A stretch of 17,167 bases of DNA from positions 1 to 17,167 of the forward strand of contig URYY01000028.1 in assembly GCA_900552245.1 (NCBI GenBank), read 5' to 3'. The notes beneath the pieces were generated by a model. That model was not told the DNA's origin, did not search any database, and was given only the letters and a program-made list of their open reading frames with translations. The translations under genes were made by a program, and so were the position numbers. The DNA comes from an uncultured Opitutales bacterium (GTDB lineage Bacteria > Verrucomicrobiota > Verrucomicrobiia > Opitutales > Intestinicryptomonadaceae). Positions 7,606 through 15,120 of the stretch are shown piece by piece. The first letter of the stretch is position 1, and every line of letters starts with the position of its first letter.

Positions 7606-8937
7606 ATGCAAGGCTTCCGTCCCATACGGGCAAAGCTTGCGACCTTGGGCTGCAGAGTAAATCAGTCTGAGTCCGCAATGATTGAAGATGCACTTGTGGA
7701 GTGCGGGGCTCAGATCGTGCGCGATTGCGATTTTGCGGATCTACTTGTCGTAAATTCTTGCGCGCTTACTGAGATTGCCGAGGCAAAGACGCGCCGGGCA
7801 ATTAAAAATTTCAAGCGCAAGAATCCGGGTTCAAAAGTTTGCGTTACGGGTTGCTATGCCCAGACTAACCCGCAGTCTCTGCTCGATTTTGGAGTAGATA
7901 TGATTGTTTCAAACGCCGATAAAAAACGCGCGGCGCAACTTGCGCTTGGCTTATTTCGCGACGGGGGAAACTCACAGCCTATTAATACGTTCAATTCCTT
8001 TGAAGGCGAGGTCGGCGCGCTCAAAAAATCGGATTTGTCGGATTCCGGCTTTGTCGGGAATTTTGCTATCTCAGACCGAATGAATTTAAAAATTCAGGAC
8101 GGTTGCGACAACGCCTGCGCCTATTGCATAATTCCCAGGGCGCGAGGTTTGCCTCGCTCCAGGCGAATTTCAGACATTTTAAGCGATGCAAAAAATTTGG
8201 TTGCCCGCGGCGTGCGCGAACTCGTGTTAACGGGGATAAACATATCTAAATTTGATGGATCAATAGCCGATTTAGTGGAGCAGTTGTCGGAAATAAAGGG
8301 GCTTTTGCGCATAGGGATAGGCAGCCTTGAGCCGCCCGTAAGAGATGTCGAAAGGCTTGTAAATATGATGGCTTGCAGCGATTCAAAGCTTGCCAAGCAT
8401 TTTCACATATCGCTTCAGAGCGCTTCAGACAAAGTCTTAAGTGCTATGCGAAGGAAATATACCGTATCTGAATTTTTCCGGACAGTTGACTTTATAAAGA
8501 GTATAGATTCCGATATTTCCGTAGGTACGGATTTAATATGCGGCTTTCCCGGCGAAAGCGAAGAGGATTTTGACGAGACTCTCAGAAATGTCGGCTCTAG
8601 CAAACTTTCATTTTTGCATGTTTTTACGTATTCGCCCCGCCCTCAGACTTTGGCGGCCTTAAAAAAGCAATTGCCCTTTGACGTGCGAAGGGCGCGCGCG
8701 GATAGATTAAGGCTTGTCGGCGACGAATTGCGCGATAAGTTTTTTAAATCGCAAATTGGAAAGACTTGCGATGTTCTGCTTGAAAATCAGCTCAAAAGTG
8801 GCGATTACTTGGGATACACTCAAAATTACATTCAGGTTGCGGTAAACATTGCCGATGCCGGCTTGAAAAATACAATGTGCAGGGTTAAGATTGTTTCCGA
8901 AATAGGCAAGGGGCGCATGCGGGCGGAGAGAATCTGA
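7606..8937 (+). CDS. mtaB: tRNA t6A37 methylthiotransferase MtaB (radical SAM)
   Basis: MtaB converts t6A at position 37 of ANN-decoding tRNAs to ms2t6A. The 443-residue protein has the full methylthiotransferase layout. The N-terminal UPF0004 domain has three cluster cysteines (C16 in LGCRVNQSES, C52 in NSCALT, C83 in TGCYAQ). The radical SAM motif CDNACAYC has C167, C171 and C174, and a C-terminal TRAM-like domain starts at about residue 380. LGCRVNQ and the CIIPRARGLPRSR stretch point to MtaB rather than MiaB or RimO. It is read 1 nt after the GPP34 gene. Its stop codon is followed directly by an antisense pseudogene fragment and then the AT-rich array, so it marks the left edge of conserved sequence. 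Confidence 0.92.
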   Translation: MQGFRPIRAKLATLGCRVNQSESAMIEDALVECGAQIVRDCDFADLLVVNSCALTEIAEAKTRRAIKNFKRKNPGSKVCVTGCYAQTNPQSLLDFGVDMIVSNADKKRAAQLALGLFRDGGNSQPINTFNSFEGEVGALKKSDLSDSGFVGNFAISDRMNLKIQDGCDNACAYCIIPRARGLPRSRRISDILSDAKNLVARGVRELVLTGINISKFDGSIADLVEQLSEIKGLLRIGIGSLEPPVRDVERLVNMMACSDSKLAKHFHISLQSASDKVLSAMRRKYTVSEFFRTVDFIKSIDSDISVGTDLICGFPGESEEDFDETLRNVGSSKLSFLHVFTYSPRPQTLAALKKQLPFDVRRARADRLRLVGDELRDKFFKSQIGKTCDVLLENQLKSGDYLGYTQNYIQVAVNIADAGLKNTMCRVKIVSEIGKGRMRAERI

Positions 8938-9070
8938 GATAGTTTTCTTTGAAATATTTTTCAAGCTCGCTATCTTTAACTTGCTTACTGCCTCCCTCGC
9001 CATAAAGCTTATTGAAAAGCTTGTCTTTTTCGAGAGCAGTCTTGATTATTGCGTTCTTATATGAACTCAA
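8938..9070 (-). pseudogene. Fragment of a PpiC/PrsA-type peptidyl-prolyl isomerase
   Basis: The minus strand reads about 44 residues with a chaperone-like N-domain pattern: YKNAIIKTALEKDKLFNKLY, then GEGGSKQV, then D-S-E-L-E-K-Y-F-K-E-N-Y-L-R. The same order (helix, YGEGG.K.V, D.E...YF.ENY) occurs just before the rotamase domain in parvulin-type foldases. An in-frame stop sits a few codons upstream. A neighbouring frame continues with L-E-F-I-S-E-R-A-Q-V, suggesting a frameshift. The rotamase domain is missing because the fragment runs into the mtaB 3' end. It is thus a remnant, possibly left by a deletion or insertion next to mtaB. Its origin is unclear. Confidence 0.5.
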
Positions 9071-9182
9071 TTTTGATGCTTACTTGCGCGCGCTCAGATA
9101 TAAATTCGAGGTCTAATTTTAGTTATTAAACTAGGGTTTACTTTATTTGTCTGGCTAGCGATGGAGTATGTGGGATTTATGC

Positions 9183-9209
9183 TTTACAATTATAAAAAAA
9201 TGATATAAA
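9183..9209 (+). promoter_or_regulatory. Weak candidate promoter for the array
   Basis: TTTACA (9183-9188), a 15-base spacer and TATAAA (9204-9209) lie about 55 bases before the first gene of the array. The spacer is short and the region is very AT-rich, so a chance match is quite possible. Confidence 0.25.
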
Positions 9210-9263
9210 AGGTGCACATTTATCTACCTTGCTTAAATTTTGCGCTTATAGCGAAGTCGGTAT

Positions 9264-10040
9264 ATGAAAAAAGTATTTAAACTTGTAGTTGTGATGTTGT
9301 TTGTAAGTTTTACCTTGCTTGCAATGCCGCAACGTTTTGAAAAAATCTACTCGGAAAAATATTCTAAAAATGAAAGTCTTAGCCTTTTTAAAAAGCAGGC
9401 GGAGCGCATTTTGTCAAAATGCTACCAGAAAAAGGTAATACCTGATGAATTTTTAAAGAGCAATTTTGAATCAAAGAATATAAAATATGTCTTGGTTGAA
9501 AGGTTTGTGTCACTGCTTTCCCATAACACTTATATTCGATCTCCATCATATTTGTTTTGTGAAGATAAATATGCAAAAGAGTTTGAAAAAATACTATATG
9601 AAGAATATTATGTATATGCTATACCTTTAACGAGTTCTGAGCTTGATATATTTTCTAAATTAATTTATAAAGCTGTAAAATACGAGCCCATGTGTGCTAT
9701 TCGTAAATACGCAACCAGATTTATAATAGCAGAATCATGGGATGATCTTTTAATAACATATTTTAATGGTGAAAAACAATGCACTGCTTACTTTTCCGGA
9801 CCCGAATTTTCATTTACAGGACGAGAGGGGAATTGGCAACAATACGTTAATGAAATAAAATCTGCCCAGTATTTAATGTGTGTATGGCGCTATGCGAGCT
9901 TAAATGACATCTTTGAAAATGTATTACTATCGTATGGGGATTTCCCCTATCCCCAACAAGATAGTCAAAAGATTTTAAAATATTTAGATGCAGAAATAAA
10001 AAAAATTTTGAACGAAAATTCAGATGAAGAGAAAAATTAG
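9264..10040 (+). CDS. Exported protein of unknown function, first gene of the array
   Basis: I do not recognise this 258-residue protein. It begins with a signal peptide (KK, then a hydrophobic core to about residue 21, MPQ after it), so it is probably periplasmic or a secreted helical protein. The mature part is rich in Lys, Glu, Tyr and Phe, with WDDLLITYFNG near residue 156 and GNWQQYVNEIKS near 190. AT-rich codon use sets it apart from mtaB and matches the rest of the array. There is no obvious Shine-Dalgarno sequence. A terminator follows and then a Rhs fragment, so it could be an immunity gene whose toxin tip is lost. That role is inferred from position only. Confidence 0.7.
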   Translation: MKKVFKLVVVMLFVSFTLLAMPQRFEKIYSEKYSKNESLSLFKKQAERILSKCYQKKVIPDEFLKSNFESKNIKYVLVERFVSLLSHNTYIRSPSYLFCEDKYAKEFEKILYEEYYVYAIPLTSSELDIFSKLIYKAVKYEPMCAIRKYATRFIIAESWDDLLITYFNGEKQCTAYFSGPEFSFTGREGNWQQYVNEIKSAQYLMCVWRYASLNDIFENVLLSYGDFPYPQQDSQKILKYLDAEIKKILNENSDEEKN

Positions 10041-10056
10041 CATATAAAATATATTG

Positions 10057-10087
10057 AAAGTATCTTTAAATTCCTAGATACTTTTTT
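10057..10087 (+). terminator. AT-rich intrinsic terminator
   Basis: AAAGTATC (10057-10064) and GATACTTT (10077-10084) form an 8-bp stem with a 12-base loop, running into T6. It lies 17 bases after the stop of the first array gene and ahead of the Rhs fragment. Confidence 0.65.
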
Positions 10088-10117
10088 GATGTGCTTTGAT
10101 CTTTGAAATTGTTTTCT

Positions 10118-10338
10118 ACACGGAATATTCCGACGGCAGCGAGCTAAACTATAAGATATACAATCTTCGTGGTGACGTAATAAAGACAGTAGATGCGAAT
10201 AAGCAGACAAAGAGTTTCAGCAACTACTACGCCTTTGGTGAATATAAGGATGTAATAGGCGATATAAAGACCGATGACTACCGGGCGAATACAAAAGTAG
10301 AAGACGACTATAATCTGCTAATTTCAACTTATCATTAA
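10118..10338 (+). pseudogene. Rhs core fragment fused to a short toxin tip
   Basis: From 10121 the frame reads YSDGSELNYKIYNLRGDVI, then DANKQTKSFSNYYAFGE and DDYRANTKVED. These are end-of-core motifs of verrucomicrobial Rhs/YD-repeat proteins, where YNLRGDV, YEAFG and ANTKxEDPTGLL precede the variable toxin. After KVED it switches to about ten unrelated residues (DYNLLISTYH) and stops. It has no start codon of its own apart from a TTG in unrelated sequence and no shell region. It is best read as a leftover from recombination between an rhs gene and a toxin 3' end. The next gene begins 19 bases later with a strong ribosome binding site. Confidence 0.75.
10121..10179 (+). repeat. Rhs core repeat, copy 1
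   Basis: This 59-bp block recurs at 13885-13943 with about seven mismatches, mostly synonymous (T/C and A/G at third positions). Both start with the 12-bp palindrome CGGAATATTCCG and end in GACGTA. Outside the block the two loci differ after GDV, so it is a natural point for homologous exchange. Confidence 0.85.
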
Positions 10339-10357
10339 AAGAAGAAAAGGAGGACTA

Positions 10358-10696
10358 ATGAAAAAGGAATTAGGTATTATTCATGATGCAACTATAAAAA
10401 CTCTTTCGATAAATTTGAGAGAGAATCCTCGCTTTGAAGTAAAAATGAATATATTTTTTACATATATTGGCAATTATGCGAAAATTGAACTAACTTGTAA
10501 TCATTGTTCTTTGTTTAATTACTCAAATGACAATTGGAGTTCAGATGGGATACAAACTCTTATCGTAGATGAAAAAGATGGAGAATATTTATTAAATTTT
10601 GTAATGGATGCAGGTGATAATCTTTTGATTAAATGCGAGAATTACACAATGAAATATTTAGATACGGGGGCTATTTATTATCCCAAATGGGAGTAA
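10358..10696 (+). CDS. Putative immunity protein (112 aa)
   Basis: A small soluble protein with no signal peptide, which I do not recognise. It has alternating hydrophobic and charged residues typical of a beta-rich fold, with FTYIGNYAKIELTCNHC at about 34-50 and SSDGIQTLIVDEKDG at about 61-75. AAAGGAGG lies 4 bases before ATG, the best ribosome binding site in the array. It starts 19 bases after the stop of the Rhs fragment and tip, which is where the cognate immunity gene of an Rhs toxin sits. The immunity role is inferred from that position and from size. Confidence 0.7.
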   Translation: MKKELGIIHDATIKTLSINLRENPRFEVKMNIFFTYIGNYAKIELTCNHCSLFNYSNDNWSSDGIQTLIVDEKDGEYLLNFVMDAGDNLLIKCENYTMKYLDTGAIYYPKWE

Positions 10697-10721
10697 CAAA
10701 AGTTTAAAAGACGGCGTGTAA

Positions 10722-10830
10722 TGTATCAAAAAAAATGACAAAGATTCTCCCAAAAAGCTTGAAGAGGTAAAGAGTTTTGGATGTCGCTTCCGGATATGGT
10801 AAACCTCAAAAAATAAATGATAATTATTGA
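10722..10830 (+). pseudogene. Possible frameshifted toxin-tip remnant
   Basis: The gap between two intact genes reads KNDKDSPKKLEEVKSFG in one frame (stop at 10800-10802), and LDVASGYGKPQKINDNY in another, with a stop at 10828-10830, ten bases before the next ATG. Joined by one frameshift near 10777 they would form a Lys-rich tail like those of the other tips. The sequence itself is not a known domain and chance cannot be excluded. Confidence 0.3.
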
Positions 10831-10839
10831 CATACTTTA

Positions 10840-12228
10840 ATGAAAATATTTATATTCATAGTTTCTGCATTTTTTATATCTTCTGGATTTGCAAACATTA
10901 ACAAAAACTACCTACTTGATAATATTTGGTCAAGCAATGCAGTTGAAATAGAACCTTTTTCTTATCTTTATGAATACGGAAATCCTAATGAAAGCAAAAA
11001 AATCGATAGAATTTTATCATTTCCTTCGATTCATTTAGGTTCTTTTTATTTGGATGAAAGGATATTGTTGCAGTCTAATATTTCAAAAATAGATACTCGA
11101 TTTCTGTATAAATTAGGATTCGACAGTATTTGCGAGGCTAAGTTTTTTGATCTCAGAGAAAATGAGTATAGGCGTTTTGTATTATCTCCTATAACTACCT
11201 ACAATCTCAACGATGTTGCATATAAGCGTTCAAGTATAATTTCCGAAGACTATGGAACGATATCTTATTCCCCAAGTACTATTTCAGTGAACTGTGTATG
11301 GATACCATTTCGAGGTAAAATAAACGAATTTAATCTCAAAAGAAATCTAGATCTGCAACTACTAGATAATTCCTTTATTTACACAACTAGATTTAAGTTA
11401 AGTAATAATGACAAAGCTATAATCTCTTCTAAATATTCTCTTACCACTCGGGAATACTCATTTTGCGAATTAAATTTATTTACAAAAAAGATTTTATATT
11501 ATTTTATTAAGAGTCAGTTCTTAGAAGATAAGACTTTATGTTTAGAAGATATTTTAACTTCTTCCTACAACCTTGATAAAAAAGTTTTAGAGCAGATAAA
11601 TTTTCTAGGAAGATTTTTTGAAGCTTTGTTGGGAGATTGGATATATTCTAAAGCAGGTCAGAGTAGCGTGAAAGTAGGCGCTTTATCGAAACCGTACGTT
11701 TATCTCTTCTTTGAATTTGAAAAATGTGAATCCATATTTTTTACAGATTATGTATTGGAAAATGATGTACTTGATTTTGGAGCATACTCAAAAGACGAAT
11801 TCCTTTCGGCTCTGCCTAAAAATAGAAAATATCTTACAGATATAAAATATCTAGATACTGGTATGAATGATCTTACGGATTTAAAAGTTAAACCATATTT
11901 AATCCTTTTCTTTAATCCGTTTGAATCAAGGTTGTATATGTGTAAATATAATGAAGTTAAATTTAATCGAAACGGAAATATAAATTTATCTAGTTATTCA
12001 TCATTCTATTATTATGATATTCCCGTGGGTGAGAAAGTCCCGCTTAGTATATATTGGAAAACGGACTATTCAAATTTTAAAGAAAGAAATATTATACAAT
12101 CTCCAAAAGAATTAAAATGGGAATTGTCTTCAAATTTTTCTGAAATCAAGGAATATCATAAGAATGGGGGAAATTGGATTTTAAAATCGACAATGAAAAA
12201 GCAAATTAAAAAATCGAATGAGAGATGA
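10840..12228 (+). CDS. Large exported protein, paralogue A (putative immunity)
   Basis: The 462-residue protein has a signal peptide (about 1-18, ending SSGFA). It then has a long Tyr/Phe/Ser-rich part with no domain I know. Its C-terminus, ELKWELSSNFSEIKEY...GGNWILKSTMKK, aligns well with the C-terminus of the gene at 12392-13750. A block further upstream, with GDWIYS and YLILFFNPFESRLYM, aligns with GEWHFQ and FCVLYYNTVKYELTM there. The two are therefore diverged paralogues. It lies behind a possible decayed tip, and its last codons overlap the first codons of the 51-residue tip at 12218. A periplasmic immunity role is a guess from context and export signal. Confidence 0.75.
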   Translation: MKIFIFIVSAFFISSGFANINKNYLLDNIWSSNAVEIEPFSYLYEYGNPNESKKIDRILSFPSIHLGSFYLDERILLQSNISKIDTRFLYKLGFDSICEAKFFDLRENEYRRFVLSPITTYNLNDVAYKRSSIISEDYGTISYSPSTISVNCVWIPFRGKINEFNLKRNLDLQLLDNSFIYTTRFKLSNNDKAIISSKYSLTTREYSFCELNLFTKKILYYFIKSQFLEDKTLCLEDILTSSYNLDKKVLEQINFLGRFFEALLGDWIYSKAGQSSVKVGALSKPYVYLFFEFEKCESIFFTDYVLENDVLDFGAYSKDEFLSALPKNRKYLTDIKYLDTGMNDLTDLKVKPYLILFFNPFESRLYMCKYNEVKFNRNGNINLSSYSSFYYYDIPVGEKVPLSIYWKTDYSNFKERNIIQSPKELKWELSSNFSEIKEYHKNGGNWILKSTMKKQIKKSNER

Positions 12229-12373
12229 CATAAGTGTTTATGCCAAAAGTGCTATAGGCAAAATTAATGCATTGGTAAATGAGAAATATAACGATATGGA
12301 TTCTCTAAAAACTATAAAAGGGCTTATCCCAGTAGATATTTCAAAGGAAGCTAATAAACAAGAGGTAAGATAA
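12218..12373 (+). CDS. 51-residue orphan toxin-tip-like ORF
   Basis: An ATG frame inside the last 11 bases of the preceding gene runs 51 codons to TAA at 12371-12373, only 18 bases before the next ATG. The product is charged and helical (RDDISVYAKSAIGKINALV... GLIPVDISKEANKQEVR) and has no signal peptide. Placement and length match the other tips in this array, each directly in front of an intact gene. It has no start signal of its own and in-frame codons continue a little upstream of the ATG, so it is more likely a truncated 3' end than a true small gene. Confidence 0.45.
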   Translation: MRDDISVYAKSAIGKINALVNEKYNDMDSLKTIKGLIPVDISKEANKQEVR

Positions 12374-12391
12374 CCTGAAGAGGGACTATAA

Positions 12392-13750
12392 ATGCGAATA
12401 AAACTAATTTTTCTTTTATTATTTTCTATAGTAAATACGGCCTTTGCGGAAGGACTTAAATTCTTTGACGATCTATGCGGTAGATGGTACGACACGACAT
12501 TTAAGCCTATGGAAGTAGAAAGAACCTATAAATACGCTTATGAAAATTTTAACGTAGTTGAGTTTCAAAAAGTAGGGGAGAGTATTTTAAGGACGCAATA
12601 CCTACTTGAAGGCGACTCCAATGATGGCTATTGTTTCATGCCTAACGATTTTTTTCTTTTTACGATTATTGATTTCGACAAATATTTTAATCTGTACTTG
12701 AGTACTATAGTATCATTAAATCCTTATTCCGATGCTCCTGCCTTGCCGACTGTAACAGTCTCGATTTTGAAAAATTCTTCGATGTGTGAAATAGATATAG
12801 ACCCCTATATTCCACTTACTATGAATGAGGAAACCATGTCTAAATTTAGAGAATCGATGTTTTTAAACGGTGATGTTTTAAATATGGATTTCTCGAAAAA
12901 TCCAATCGTGGATAATAAATTTCTTGATGATAAATATAAAATGCGAGGTCTATATTCTTTCAAAAGAGTAGTGACGGATCCAAGAATCTTAAGTCTCTTT
13001 AATGAAGGTAAAATGCGGGATGCGCTCCTAACTTATAAAGATTCGCATAAGAATGTTACAAATGAGGGCAAGCTTTTGAAGACTTCCGCGTTCCTAAAAA
13101 AATTTGGGGGCGAGTGGCATTTCCAAGGTAAGAGAGGATATACGCCCGCTTCAGAATGCTACGCAAAATTTTTTAATGAGAACATATTATTATTTAATTT
13201 CTCGCCAAATAAAGTCGGACTTTTTTGGCATATCTATTTTACGGCAAGAGATTATAATATATCCGACGCTTCAACAGATTTACACCTGTCTGGCCTTATA
13301 AAAATTAAAAATAAACTTGCAAAGGATGGAATCCCTTCAAGATGGGATGATCCCAAGAACGTTATCTTGAACAAATCGGGTTATTTTGTGATTAAGTCTT
13401 TTTGTGTCTTGTACTACAATACTGTAAAGTATGAGCTTACAATGGCTCGATTTGATATACTCTTGGAAGAAACAAAGGATGGCTTAAACCGCAAATATAA
13501 TCGTTCGCAGTATTTTTCCGAGGTGCCCGATGATGAAGATTGGAACGGAGAGATAATTTGGAAACCCTATGTTCCACGCCGTGCTATCGTGCGTGTTCCT
13601 GAAATTTATGAGAATTTAAAATGGGAAATTTCAAAAGATTTTACAGAGATTAAAGAATTTTATGATAATGAAGGGGAGTGGTCCTTGGCTTGGACTATGC
13701 GGAAACTTGTAGAACCTTCATCGCAAAATGGAAACAAGGAAACTAAATAG
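12392..13750 (+). CDS. Large exported protein, paralogue B (putative immunity)
   Basis: The 452-residue protein has a clean signal peptide with a predicted cut after AFA at residue 19. GEWHFQGKRGY near 240 and the C-terminal block NLKWEISKDFTEIKEF...GEWSLAWTMRK match the preceding large gene (10840-12228). An internal FDDLCGRWYD near 29 resembles FGGEWHF, so the protein may consist of two related halves. GAGGGA about 8 bases before ATG is a good ribosome binding site. No enzymatic motif is visible. The next locus is another Rhs fragment. Function is unknown; immunity or a surface role is inferred from context. Confidence 0.78.
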   Translation: MRIKLIFLLLFSIVNTAFAEGLKFFDDLCGRWYDTTFKPMEVERTYKYAYENFNVVEFQKVGESILRTQYLLEGDSNDGYCFMPNDFFLFTIIDFDKYFNLYLSTIVSLNPYSDAPALPTVTVSILKNSSMCEIDIDPYIPLTMNEETMSKFRESMFLNGDVLNMDFSKNPIVDNKFLDDKYKMRGLYSFKRVVTDPRILSLFNEGKMRDALLTYKDSHKNVTNEGKLLKTSAFLKKFGGEWHFQGKRGYTPASECYAKFFNENILLFNFSPNKVGLFWHIYFTARDYNISDASTDLHLSGLIKIKNKLAKDGIPSRWDDPKNVILNKSGYFVIKSFCVLYYNTVKYELTMARFDILLEETKDGLNRKYNRSQYFSEVPDDEDWNGEIIWKPYVPRRAIVRVPEIYENLKWEISKDFTEIKEFYDNEGEWSLAWTMRKLVEPSSQNGNKETK

Positions 13751-13837
13751 ATATATTAAATTTCTATGACTTGTTTTGTTTAATAAAATTTTGGATTTTG
13801 TGACTAAAAGAGTGCTACAATGTAAAAATGATTTTTC

Positions 13838-14015
13838 AAACCGCGGCAGCGACCAAGGCGGGGGAGTAGGCGGTATAAATTATGCGGAATATTCCGACGG
13901 TAGCGAATTGAACTATAAGATATACAATCTTCGCGGCGACGTAGTGCTAAGGTTGAGTGAGGATAATACAATAAAGAGTACAATCTTATTAAAATGGAAA
14001 ACAAAAATATATTAA
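13838..14015 (+). pseudogene. Second Rhs core fragment fused to a different tip
   Basis: The frame reads NRGSDQGGGVGGINYAEY, then SDGSELNYKIYNLRGDVV. GGGVGG and YNLRGDVV are end-of-core Rhs motifs. Immediately after GDVV it changes to LRLSEDNTIKSTILLKWK and stops at 14015. This fragment extends further upstream in the core than copy 1 but is cut earlier downstream. Sequence just upstream is AT-rich and unrelated. The stop lies 22 bases inside the next gene, so a toxin 3' end and its immunity gene overlap here. Confidence 0.72.
13885..13943 (+). repeat. Rhs core repeat, copy 2
   Basis: The counterpart of 10121-10179, same length, with scattered third-position differences. It starts with CGGAATATTCCG and ends in GACGTA. 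The sequence diverges directly after it. Confidence 0.85.
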
Positions 14016-14422
14016 CGAGCGATTTCGAAGAACTTGCATTGAATTGTTTTAAATTTTTGCAAACAGATTACGGATTCTCAAATCCACTTTTTGAAAGGGG
14101 TAACTGTTTTGAAGATATTGGATATACAAAAGGAACACTTGGTGTTTTATTAAGTTATGATGCTTTGGATCAAATATGTACTATCTATTTTTTTGATTCA
14201 TCTAAAGGGTTTCCCCCTGAAAACACTGTAATGGATTTTAATTATTATGCCAGATATAAGAATTTACCACCTTACAAACCCAGTGAGTTAAATTTACCTA
14301 ATCCCCGTCTTAAAAGTGGCTTTTTACAGGAGGGAGGACTCGAAATTGAAATTTCTAACAATGCTAAAATCCTTAATAGATATTTTAAGCCTATATTAGA
14401 AATGGATGCTTTTATACAATAA
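13994..14422 (+). CDS. Putative immunity protein (142 aa)
   Basis: A soluble acidic protein without signal peptide. The N-terminal half (FEELALNCFKFLQTDYGFSN, then GTLGVLLSYDALDQICTIYF) has the helix-then-strand look of several small immunity families that start with a F(K/S)FL...YGF helix. The remainder contains PPYKPSELNLPNP at about 93-105. It overlaps the end of the Rhs fragment and tip by 22 bases, which suggests translational coupling, since no good Shine-Dalgarno sequence is present. I cannot name the family. Confidence 0.68.
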   Translation: MENKNILTSDFEELALNCFKFLQTDYGFSNPLFERGNCFEDIGYTKGTLGVLLSYDALDQICTIYFFDSSKGFPPENTVMDFNYYARYKNLPPYKPSELNLPNPRLKSGFLQEGGLEIEISNNAKILNRYFKPILEMDAFIQ

Positions 14423-14493
14423 CTCTAGTTTAGAATTTTACTTATTTCTATAAGTTAAATGATTTTTTATATTTATCTGCATTTCTTGAATGA

Positions 14494-14619
14494 ACAATAA
14501 AAAGAAAAGACAAAGTAGGCGTTGCCGGTAAAGCGAGGAATTTACGTGAAAATAGTTGGGCAAGAAAAGAGGTAAAATATTTAGAAGAAAGAAAGAAATG
14601 TGGAGGTAAAATATGCTGA
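14494..14619 (+). pseudogene. Orphan toxin C-terminal tip, copy 1
   Basis: An open frame from just after a stop to TGA at 14617-14619 reads KDKVGVAGKARNLRENSW, then ARKEVKYLEERKKCGGKIC. It is very basic and Arg/Lys-rich, as expected for the end of a nuclease-type toxin, but too short to identify. There is no start codon. Its last codons TGC TGA overlap the ATG of the next gene (ATGCTGA), and its GGAGG serves as that gene's ribosome binding site. That is the arrangement of a toxin 3' end coupled to its immunity gene. Confidence 0.6.
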
Positions 14620-15005
14620 GTGATGATATACATGTGCCGAGAGAATATGAAGGTTTTTTGAAAGCCATTTATGCTCTCGGAGCAGAGCTAATATATAAAG
14701 TACCATACGGAGGGGCCTTGATTAAATATAAAAACCTGTTAATAAAGATCGAAAGAGATTGGAATAATTACTACTTATGCTTGGGGTTTGCAGATAAATA
14801 TGAAGAAATAGATTTAGAAAATTTTTCTTTTTTTAATACAGCGGCATTGGAGTATATTTGTCCCTTAGTTAAGGGAACAAATAAATTTTCGCATGAAGAT
14901 GCGGAAGCATTGCATTCAATAGAAGTTCAATGCAAGTTTGTGTTAGACAATTTGGATAAGCTTGTTGATTTGTACTCTGTGGAAAATCATAAAAAGACTG
15001 AGTCT
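14512..15005 (+). repeat. Direct repeat of a tip-immunity cassette, copy 1
   Basis: The block is matched at 16040-16533 with an offset of 1528 bases. I see only one substitution up to 15001 (GAA to AAA in the tip, Glu to Lys) and one at 15002, after which the copies diverge. It covers the tip end and the first 129 codons of the immunity gene. It lies on the same strand in both copies, with the NucA/SUKH pair between. Confidence 0.92.
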
Positions 15006-15047
15006 GAAGTACGTAATATTCGATTGCGTGCTTGGGGTTGGTTGTAG
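14613..15047 (+). CDS. Putative immunity protein, copy 1 (144 aa)
   Basis: A soluble acidic protein without signal peptide that I do not recognise. It begins DDIHVPREYEGFLKAIYALG, continues with Y-G-G-A-L-I-K-Y-K-N-L-L-I-K-I-E-R, and has LDNLDKLVDLY near 117-127. The first 129 residues are identical to the gene at 16141. The last 15 (ESEVRNIRLRAWGWL) are different. GGAGG sits 6 bases before ATG, and the start overlaps the toxin-tip stop. This gene pairs with the basic tip immediately upstream, so an inhibitor role is likely but unproven. Confidence 0.72.
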   Translation: MLSDDIHVPREYEGFLKAIYALGAELIYKVPYGGALIKYKNLLIKIERDWNNYYLCLGFADKYEEIDLENFSFFNTAALEYICPLVKGTNKFSHEDAEALHSIEVQCKFVLDNLDKLVDLYSVENHKKTESEVRNIRLRAWGWL

Positions 15048-15120
15048 TGTGCTTTAAAATTTCTAATATCTTATAATATGTATTCATACATTTTCTTGCC
15101 GGTTTCTATTGCGCTCTGAA

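Noticed and set aside
8936..8978. AGATAG/CTATCT inverted repeat after mtaB as a terminator
   Set aside because: The loop is about 30 bases and the sequence is better explained as coding remains of the foldase fragment.
10829..10834. TTGACA directly in front of the 462-aa gene as a promoter
   Set aside because: A matching -10 box would fall inside the coding region, so it cannot drive this start codon.
14438..14668. Minus-strand frames opposite the toxin tip
   Set aside because: They are shadows of the AT-rich tip and immunity gene on the plus strand, which has overlap, ribosome binding site and duplication supporting it.
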